Shown here piece after piece: positions 50,901 to 64,000 of a stretch of DNA of 64,000 bases. The translations under genes and the position numbers were made by a program. Origin of the DNA: Mycogone perniciosa (taxonomy: Eukaryota; Ascomycota; Sordariomycetes; Hypocreales; Hypocreaceae); contig JAOALB010000189.1 of NCBI GenBank assembly GCA_025331125.1, forward strand, positions 1 to 64,000, given 5' to 3'. The notes under the pieces were generated by a model. It did no database searches and was not told the origin of the DNA. It saw only the letters and a program-made list of their open reading frames with translations. Each line of letters starts with the position of its first letter. Positions within the stretch are counted from its first letter, which is position 1.

Positions 50901-52176
50901 GGTTTAAATAAATCTTTTTAAAAATATTAATATACTTTAAAAAAGATCTTCTTTATATATAAACTATATATTACTTTAGTTTTATAATTAATTCAAAATA
51001 TTATATCTTTTAAAAGTATTTAACAAGAGTATTATTTTATTCAAATAAACAATTACTAAATTATAGAAATATTCTTTAAATATAAAGGTAATTGTTTCTT
51101 AAGATATTATAAAAGCTTTAAGAAAACTAATGGCTATAATTAAATATATAATAAGCTATATTTAATTAAAATACTTTTTTGCTTTTATATTTGTTTTAAT
51201 TTAAATAAAATTATAAATACTTTCAAAGGTTAATATTAAAGAAAGGACTTTATATAGTCTATTCATAATCTTATAATTAATTATAATACAGCTTTATCTA
51301 AAATAAAACATTTATTGAATGAGTAATATTTTATGACTAATTATAATGCCTTTTCAAAATAAATATAATAGAATTATATATTTCTAATTAAAAGGATTAA
51401 AAAGGAAATTCAATTAATATATTATTTAAACAATTACATAAACTTTTAAAGTCTTTGTATTAAATTATAAGTTCTTTAAACAATAATATTTATACTATTC
51501 TTTTGATTCTATTTTATAATTCTTATAATAATATTTTAATAATACTTTATAAAACATTTCTTTAAAGAGTCTATTATATCTTTAATGTTTATAAAGACTA
51601 TTTTACAATTATTTTAAAGTCTTTTACGTTAAATAGTTTTTAAATATTATTAAATACTTTTTATAAAAATAATTACTGTTTAAATATTTTATCTTTCATT
51701 TTATTTAAACTCTCTTTTTAAATAAATAGCTTCTATAAGTAAATAAAAGATAACTTTTTAAATCTTTTTTTCATTTTATTTAAAACGTTTATATAAAGGT
51801 CCTATTTTATTATTAAACCCCTTTTAAATATATATGTTTTTAAAAACATTTTATTATTATATTAAATAAGGCTTATTGGTTTATTTAATATTGAAACTAT
51901 TCTAATTTAATAAAATAAAATTAATAATAACATGATATTTCTTTATATCTGTTATATTATAAAAAGTAATCTTTTGATATTTCATAATTCTCAATTTAAA
52001 ATATAATAAACCTTTAGTATTACCTTTTGAATTTAGTATTTCAAAGGAATATAATTTCTCAATTATTACTTTATACTGCCTTTATTAATAGTATTAATTT
52101 TATTTTAAATCTTATTTTATATATAAGCTTTATAATAAATAAAAGTCTTTTAAAATAAATTTATATTTTATATATT
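47929..52176. mobile_element. AT-rich RIP-degraded block, unresolved
   Basis: It has no open frame. Much of the plus strand is T-rich, suggesting minus-strand coding elements originally. It contains a perfect 46-bp tandem duplication at 50641-50732 and a (ATATTTA)n run at about 50111-50141. I could not match a reverse transcriptase box. Confidence 0.4.
50641..50732. repeat. Perfect 46-bp tandem duplication
   Basis: 50641-50686 and 50687-50732 are identical: each starts TTTATACTTAATTATTATAT, contains CCTTTCTTTC and ends ATTATATAA. Identity in the middle of otherwise saturated decay implies it arose after mutation of this region had largely ceased. Confidence 0.9.
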
Positions 52177-52430
52177 TATAATAAAATATAGTATACTTAT
52201 ATAAAATATAATCATATATATAAAAGAATTCAATTTAATAAAGAAGTATATTATAATAGCCTTAATATATATATTTATAATTAATATAAAGGGTAAAGAA
52301 AAATATATATATTTTAAATAACTATACTTTAATATAGTATCTATATAATATATATATTAATCTATATTTATTATATAAATAAGAAAAGCTTTTTACTATC
52401 CATAAATATAATTATATAATAATTTAATAT
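52177..52430 (-). repeat. Strongly decayed Copia-family LTR, minus orientation (tentative)
   Basis: The middle part matches the reverse complement of the LTR: AAGTATATTATAATAGCCTTA, then ATTAATATAAAGGG and a run ending in CTATATAATATATATATTA. The part after AAAAGCTTTTTACTA aligns poorly, so the right end is a guess. Confidence 0.4.
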
Positions 52431-53631
52431 TAAAAGCATTATACTTTTAATTTAATTTATTAAAAGGAATTTTAACCTTTCAAAAAGGTTTATTATTTTA
52501 AATACTTATAATACTAATACCTTTTTAATATAAGTATTTAAAAAGTAAAATATTTTAAATAATTAATTACTATCATAATAAAGTATATTCTTAATAATAA
52601 ATAACTTTTAAGTTAAAATTAAATAGTTTTCTTATAGTTTTATATATTTTATTTTAACAGTTATATATTTATTAGATTTTATAATAAGTTAAAGTAATTA
52701 AACTATTATTATATACTTTAATAAATTTATTAATAAATATAAAGTAAATAAAAAATTAAAAAATTAAAAAACTTTTTTTTTATATTTCTAGTAAAATTAT
52801 ATATTTTATATATTAACACAAGATAAATAAATATTAATTTCTATATCCTTTTTAATAAAAAGTATAAAATGTATTCATATTAAAATTAAATATTTTAAAA
52901 ATAATATAAATACTTTTATTATTATTTAAATAATAATAAAGAATTTAATTTTAATTATATAAGTAGTAATAATATGTTAATATATAATATTTATAAAATA
53001 AAGTTTAAAAGGAATATAATAAAATGCTATTATAATAAGTTTTAAAGATTTCTATTATTAATAAAAAAACGATTATATAAAGTATTTAAGATTTATACTT
53101 TATTTTACTTTTATATTAAAAGATTAAAATATGTTATAAATATATCATAATATATTATTTAATTAATTATTTAAAATAGTCTTCTTTTAAAATAAATTAA
53201 AATTTATAATAAAACTAAAGTATTATATATTCTATTTAATCTTATTATAATAACTATATAAAATCTAAATTCTATATCTTTTATATATTTCTATAACTAA
53301 TTTACTTTATTAAACCTTTTTATAAAAGTAAAAGTTATCTTTTAAAGTATTACTTTAAATCTTTATTAATATATAAATTTTATTTATAAAACTTAATTAT
53401 TTTAAAGTAAATTTTATTATTTAAATATTCTAAACTCTTTTTTCAATATATTAATAATTTATTTTAACTACTTATTAATTTAACTTTAATATTTGATATA
53501 ATTCTTTATTTTTAAAGTATATTTCTTTTATATTATTTATAATGTATTTTTTATTTTCAAAATATATATTAAAAAGACTTTAGTTTTAATTCATCTTTAA
53601 CAATTTTATTAAATAGTTTATTTAAAAGTTA
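52431..53631. other. AT-rich, RIP-degraded DNA, nothing identified
   Basis: It has no open frame or recognisable repeat. It lies to the left of the mariner-type MITE. Confidence 0.5.
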
Positions 53632-53633
53632 TA

Positions 53634-54258
53634 CTATTAGAATAGAGATAAATTGCTACTAGAATAAATAATCTATACGCCTATACAGAAATCTTCCTAG
53701 CTTTCCATTCCTTAATCTTCCGTAACACCTTTAACTACAGTGAAAACACCAATTTTATATATTGTAATGGATTTCCCTTTAAATCCGTTATTGGCTTAAT
53801 ACAGTAATACTGCAGATAACTCTAAGCTGCTCGGTTCCGTCGGCTTAACCTCAGCATATAACGGGTCCCTTCACACTTAGAGATTAAGAGCTCATAGCCG
53901 ATATTACAGGGGCTATAGTAAATCGTGGGTTATAAAAGCTTCTAGCCGATAAGGCTATATCTCTGCGACAGCAGCAGCAGCAGCAGCATTAAGCTAAATT
54001 AAAAAGATTATTTCAGCTACATAGCCAGAATAATAATCAGTTTAAGGGAATATATATATAGATAGAATATATGCTAAACACTTGTTATTTAACGCAATTT
54101 AATTATATTAAAATAGCTAGCTGTAGATACTATACTATATACTATAATTAAGTGTTATATAAAGGAGTAAGTTGTATATTAAAGGAAATTGCAGGCAGAA
54201 TTTCCATATAGGCGTATAGACTATTTATTCCAGTAGCAATTTATATCTATTCTAATAG
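53634..54258. mobile_element. Mariner-type MITE, 625 bp, about 60-bp terminal inverted repeats, TA duplication
   Basis: Left end CTATTAGAATAGAGATAAAT and right end (reversed) CTATTAGAATAGATATAAAT continue as inverted repeats through ATTGCTACT.GAATAAATA.TCTATACGCCTAT, about 60 bp with a handful of differences. TA lies on each side (53632-53633 and 54259-54260), the duplication made by Tc1/mariner/pogo elements. The interior is largely GC-normal and has no transposase frame, so it is non-autonomous. It includes a six-unit CAG run at 53969-53988. Its good preservation inside destroyed DNA suggests a late insertion or escape from RIP. Confidence 0.82.
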
Positions 54259-54260
54259 TA

Positions 54261-56736
54261 TTACTTTTATTTAATTTAATGATAAGTTTATAAATAAATA
54301 TTATATTAAAAGATAATATATAAATATAAAACTAGTGTTATTATTTATAAATAAATAACATTATACGAAACTTATAAATAAACAGTATATTATTAATATA
54401 TATAATGGCTTTTATATTTTCAAAGTTTAAATATTTTAATTGATTTATTTATAACCTTTTAATTTATATACTTTTTAATATTATGAATTAATCTATATAA
54501 AAAGTTTTTTTTAAAATAATTCTTTTTATATTGATTTTAATTTAAAAGTATATGTAATATTTTATTATAATTATATACGTTTTATTATTTTATTTAAGGA
54601 TATATATTAAGATATTATATTAAAAATCTATTATCTTTATTATAATTATATAAAACAATTATAAAGATTTTGATGTATTGTAAAACATAATAAAAATATT
54701 TATTTTATAAATAAAGTAAATAAAATAATATATAAATAACATATAAAAATATAAGTTTTGTATTTTATTTATATAATTCCTTTAATATATATATAGTCTA
54801 TATTTTTTATTTAAGCTTTAAATTCTTTTATAGTTAAAGATATTGATAGTCAATGTTAAATTTACTTTAAATCTTAATATAATATTAATAAATTATATAT
54901 TAATTCCTTTATTTTTTATATTATATAGATATTAAGGTTTATATTAAAAGAAGAAGGAAATGTTTCTATTACTTAAAATAATATATTTAAAAAAAAGTAC
55001 TATAAAATAAAAAAGGTTTATATTATAAAAATAAAAAACAACCCCTATATTATTCGTCTTTAAAATTATATTTAAATACATTATACTAATATAAAATATA
55101 TTGTTATATTTTAAAGGTTATATCCCTCCTTTTCAAGCTTAAATAAAAATATAATATTAATATAAAGTCTTTTAATTATACTAATATTTATAAACTTTAT
55201 TAAATTTATAAACTTTTAAACTTAAGGTTTAAATGTATTTATTAACAAAAAGCTTTTTCTATTAAGTCTTAAAGTTTCTTTATATTTATATAATTGTTTT
55301 TGTATTTAAAATAAAAAGTTTAAAAACAAAATCACTTTTATTATTTATAAAATATATAATATTATATATATTTAAAGACAGATGTTAAACCAATAATAAA
55401 GTATATTAAATATATTAATTTAAATTAATATATAACTTGAATATATAATAAAACTTATACTTCCTTTATTAATAGAATCTAAAAAGATTAAAATAATTAT
55501 ATAAGTTAAAATTATTTTTCTTTAACTTAATAAAATTAATACTTGTTTTATAAAAGATATTATAAGATATATATTATTATTATTAAAAGTAAATATATAT
55601 GTGTAAAATCTATTTTATATTAAAGATACCTCTTCTTTTATTAAACTTTCCTTTAAATAAAATAAATAATATTATATAGTTATTTCAAGATTAATTATAT
55701 TTTCTTTTATTATAGAAATATCTCTTTAAATAAAAGCTTTTAAATACATAGTATCATTTACTACAGTTTTGTTTTAATGGTTATTAAAAATAATATAAAG
55801 ATGATAACTATAATGTTTTTATATTGTTTATATTATTTAAAGAACATTTACTTAATTGAATAAAAAAAGGAATCTTTTAATTTTTGTTGCTTTGAATGAA
55901 TTATCTATATAATATATATAATAGAATGTAAAGATTAAAGTATAATATATTTTTATACCATTAAGAAAGGCCTTTTCAAAAGCTATTTTTATAACTTTAA
56001 AAGGTTTATTCTTTATTATATTTATATTAAATATATATTTAATTTATATATTATACTTTTAAGTTTACATCCTTATAATCTATAGTATATCAAATATATT
56101 TATAATAGGTTTATATTTCCTTGTATATATTACTTTTATAAAAGGTTAATCTTTTAAGCGTTTTTATAATTGAACTAATAATCAATTTATTATTTAAATG
56201 TCCATTAGATTTATTAATAATGTTAATAATAAAAAAGCTAAGATTATAATTGAAATTATAATTTAAAAGTATATAAAAATTAAAATATAAATATCAATAT
56301 TAATTCTATTAATATTTACTTTAAAATCATTATTTTAAGTTCCGTTTTTTTATATATATAATAATAAATTAATACTTTTAAAGTAAATTATTATAATAAG
56401 TCAAAATATCTATCAAAAGATTATTACTTTTAAATTTATTTAAAGTAATCCTTTTTAATTTAATTAAACTAAATAGCTTTCAAGTAAAAAAGTAATTATT
56501 ATTTTAATTCAAGAAATTAAAATTAATTTTCTTTTAAACTTTTATAATAATTATATAAGTATTGAAATAATAATTGATTTAATTAATTAGGCTATTAGAT
56601 TTAACTTTATCTTTTATATTATTTATTATAAAAAACAAATTTAAAACCTTAACCGTAAAAGGAAAATATAAAAAAGACAATATAGTTTTAAAAGGAACTT
56701 TTAAATAACTTCAATAATTATTCTTTAGGTTTATAA
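54261..56736. mobile_element. AT-rich RIP-degraded block, unresolved
   Basis: It has no open frame. Around 55110-55140 the minus strand reads AAAAGGAGGGATATAACCTTT, which looks like a polypurine tract followed by an LTR start of a minus-strand Gypsy element, but I could not align the rest of an LTR. Confidence 0.4.
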
Positions 56737-57009
56737 TAATAATAGAATATAATATAGCTATATAAGGTATAGAGGAAGAAATAAAGTTTCGATTTTTAAA
56801 AGAAATATTGTAATAGCTTTACTATATATCTATATAATTGATATAAAAACTAAAAGAAAGAATATATATATTATAAGCGCCTATATAGCTTAATATATTA
56901 TTTCTATAATATATTTGTTAATTGCATTTTTACTTTATAAATAAATAAAAGCTTTTTAATATTTATTAATATTAATAAATAATAAATCCTTAATTAATTT
57001 AATTTTATA
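56737..57009 (-). repeat. Copia-family LTR in minus orientation
   Basis: It is the reverse complement of the solo LTR at 24299. The block AATATTGTAATAGCTTTACTATATATC and the stretch TATTATAAGCGCCTATATAG are clear, and the right end AAATCCTTAATTAATTTAAT aligns with the LTR start position by position. The length fits (about 273 bp). The left limit is accurate to a few bases. Confidence 0.72.
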
Positions 57010-59094
57010 ATATTTTTATATTTATTATATTTAAACTTTATTTTATAAATACATAATACATTTATTTTTTAATAAAGTCTATAACTTAATAGTAAATATA
57101 CTATATTATTAGTTTATTATAAGTATTAAATATATAATATATTTTATTTATATACAATATACTTTCAATTATTATATTTTAAATAATAGTATTAATTATA
57201 TTTAAGGTGTTTATTTTTATATATATATTATTTTATTTATTACCTTTAATAATAAATTTCATTTTTTCTAAATTTATACTTTTAAAGTCTTTATAATTAA
57301 TAATATTTCTTTAAAGTTTTAGTATTTAATTTAATTACAGTATATTCAAAGTTTAAATCCTTTATAATTATAATTTATACTTTAAAAGTATTATAATGTT
57401 ATAAATATTTTATAGAGTAAAGTAAAGTTCCAGTTCAAACTATACTATATTTTTGAGAGGTATATTATATTTATATATAATATATATAATTCAAGATATA
57501 ATATAATATCTTTTATAAACATAATTCTTAATAATATAATCATAATATATATAAAAGAATATAAATTCTCTTTGTTTTATTATATATTTATAGTATTTTC
57601 TCTAATTAAATGTCTATAATATATATTTACTTTATTTTTAATATTCCTATTTATATATAATACATTTCTTTATTTTAAAAGTATAATATCTTATAATAAT
57701 AATGTATATTATAAAAATTTATTTCTATCTTTATTATAAACACTATGATTTTAGTTTTACTTTTTATTATGTCAAATAACTTAATTAAAATATAAATAAT
57801 CACTTATAATTATTATTTATTTATTTAAAATATTATTATTATAATTTAACTTTATATAATTAAAGTTTAACTTTTATTTTATTTAATAAATTAAATATAA
57901 TAAATATTTATTGATTTTAATTTCTTTGAACTATTTTAAATATTATTTATCATTATTTTGATAAACTTATAATTAATATAATTATGATTATAATATATAA
58001 TTCAATTAAATAAACTATAAAAATAGCTTTTAAAACTATTTTAATTTTATAGTTTCATTTTAATATAAACCTTTAAAGTCTATAAACACTAATCTTTATA
58101 ATTCTTTATAATTCTTTTTAAAAGTATTTAAACTTATTATAATCATAATAAAGAACCTTGTTTCTTTTTTTATAATATTTAAATTTATTTACTTTAACCT
58201 TTTTCATCAAAGTTAATTATATATTTATATTACTCTCTATATTTATATAGTTTCTAATAAACATAATAATACTTTTAGTAATAAAAAGCCTATAATTCTT
58301 TCTTTCAACCTTTATTTTAGATTTATTATAAAACTCTTTAATAAAAGTAAAACTCTTTTATTTAACCTTAAATATATAGTTTCTAAAAAATATAATATAA
58401 TTAAAATACTTCTTATTTAATTATATTTATAGATTTACCTTTTAATATATATACTTTCATTAACATTTTTAAAGATACTCTTAAGTCTTTTTTAAATTGA
58501 TTATAATTTCTAAATATAAATTATATTTATTTATTAACTTTACTATCATTATTAAAAAAGTCCTTTAAAATAAAATATAAATTATTCTAAAACATTATTC
58601 CTTACCTATTTTATACTTCAAAAACCTTTAGTAATTTCTATGTTGATATAAATTTAAAAATAAATAAAGTAAATATATAATTGAATATAAAATAACTAAA
58701 ATATTCTAATATTTCTATTAAAAGGCTTAAAAGGCTATATTGTAGATAATATTTTTAAATCCTTAAAAAGTTAATTCCTTTTAAAGTTTAATTTTATAAA
58801 CTTATAATAATTATTTATAATTAATAAATTATTTATTAAGATTTTCCTTTTTATACCGAAATATTAATAATAGTTTTCTTTCTTTTATATAAGTAATGTT
58901 TATATATTTAAACGCCCTTTTTATATAAATTTAAGATTATTTTAATTTATTAACTTTATTATTATTTTACTGTTAATAGTAAAATAAAATAAGATGTAAA
59001 TTATTAATATTATTAAAAAGAGTATTATAGAAGATATATTTATAATATTATTTCTAGAATTTAATAGCCTTTTCAATATACTTTATTTACATTT
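57010..59094 (-). mobile_element. Probable 5' interior of a minus-strand Gypsy element, RIP-degraded
   Basis: The DNA left of the LTR 59095-59498 is T-rich on the plus strand, as expected for the reverse complement of an A-rich Gypsy interior. The first bases after the LTR (TAGCCTTTTCAATATACTTT, plus strand) resemble the reverse complement of the start of the interior of copies 1 and 2. No reverse transcriptase box was found. Confidence 0.45.
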
Positions 59095-59498
59095 TATAAG
59101 TTAAATGAATATTTAAACACTAAATTAAAGTTCATAGGATTATCTTAATAACACAATTTAATATAAATATTTAAGAAAATAATATAATTATTATTTTATA
59201 AACTAAATAGTTTTCATAAATATAACTATTAATAATTATTTAAATAATTATATTAAATAAATAATAAACTAGTTATATATATATAAAAGAGATTTATCTA
59301 TAATTATTTATATTTTAATTAATATTACTATAATTACAGTAACAACATACTAATTAACTAAATAACTATATATTTTAAACTAATAAGTATTCAAGTAAAT
59401 TCTTTTTATATACTAATTACTTTCTAATAATTATCTAAAGTAATTAATATTTTTTTATATCCCTATTACTTATTCTTTAACATAGTTAAGTTATACTA
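59095..59498 (-). repeat. Gypsy copy 2-type LTR in minus orientation at the right edge of the AT-rich block
   Basis: Reversed, it begins TAGTATAACTTAACTATGTT and continues AATAGGGATATAAAAAAATA. It then shows the ACTGTAATTATAGTAATATT and AACTAGTTTATTATTTATTT blocks that both copy 2 LTRs carry. About 404 bp. Confidence 0.72.
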
Positions 59499-63878
<4,380 letters not shown>

Positions 63879-64000
63879 TAATAATGAGGAGCAATACAAG
63901 CCTAGGCTTGAAACCCATGACATGAGTCTGAATTGGTCTGAATAAGCTGTTGTCCCAGCCAGGCTTATGTACCTCCCTTGCGTTTCTAAATAGCGGTGAA
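63879..64000 (+). other. 3' flank of the catalase-peroxidase gene
   Basis: It contains the start of the 3' untranslated region (TGA followed by TAATAATGAGG). No clear polyadenylation signal or next gene is visible before the window ends. Confidence 0.5.

Noticed and set aside
47660..52430. A full Copia element between the plus LTR at 47660 and the decayed LTR at 52177
   Set aside because: The two LTRs are in opposite orientation, so they cannot be the two ends of one element, and no Copia enzyme codons were found between them.
53969..53988. CAG trinucleotide run as a sign of a coding polyglutamine gene
   Set aside because: It lies inside the non-autonomous MITE, with no open frame around it.

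Overview
The window is nuclear DNA of a filamentous ascomycete (Pezizomycotina). Its genes carry short introns (52-77 nt) with fungal branch sites (CTAAC/CTGAC/TACTAAT), and about 50 kb is AT-rich DNA made of retrotransposons wrecked by C-to-T and G-to-A changes, the signature of repeat-induced point mutation (RIP). A perfect ACTCCGT/ACGGAGT palindrome near 12.6 kb resembles motifs common in Aspergillus/Penicillium-type genomes, so Eurotiales is a guess only.

Layout. 1-4.9 kb: normal-GC DNA with an imperfect tandem repeat at the left edge and one gene on the minus strand, a two-exon protein with a C-terminal Myb/SANT-like domain. 4.9-8.9 kb: an AT-rich block, the inside of a decayed LTR element, with another LTR nested in it and a truncated 3' LTR ending next to the following gene. 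9.0-11.4 kb: a three-exon secreted polysaccharide (chitin-type) deacetylase with three similar beta-sandwich-like N-terminal repeats and a NodB/CE4 domain. 11.4-12.8 kb: partly decayed intergenic DNA. 12.85-13.33 kb: the 3' part of a gene cut off by an LTR retrotransposon.

13.3-59.75 kb: about 46 kb of AT-rich DNA with no intact gene. By comparing copies I resolve two plus-strand Ty3/Gypsy chromovirus copies (13.3-20.2 and 30.3-37.9 kb, the second with matching LTRs and a 5-bp target duplication). There is also a Ty1/Copia element (about 22.0-29.3 kb) carrying a much fresher solo LTR of its own family with a perfect 5-bp duplication. Further Copia-type LTRs occur in both orientations, and one is split by a Mutator-like (MULE-type) element with about 98-bp inverted repeats and a 9-bp target duplication. 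A 625-bp mariner-type MITE and a minus-strand Gypsy LTR at the right edge complete the set. Recognisable but destroyed reverse transcriptase and chromodomain codons confirm the families.

59.75-64 kb: normal DNA with a seven-exon secreted catalase-peroxidase (KatG2 type). The two best-defined genes both encode extracellular proteins, one probably modifying chitin or cell-wall polysaccharide and one detoxifying peroxide, and both lie against RIP-inactivated repeat blocks. This is the layout often described for accessory, host-interaction parts of fungal genomes; that reading is inference.
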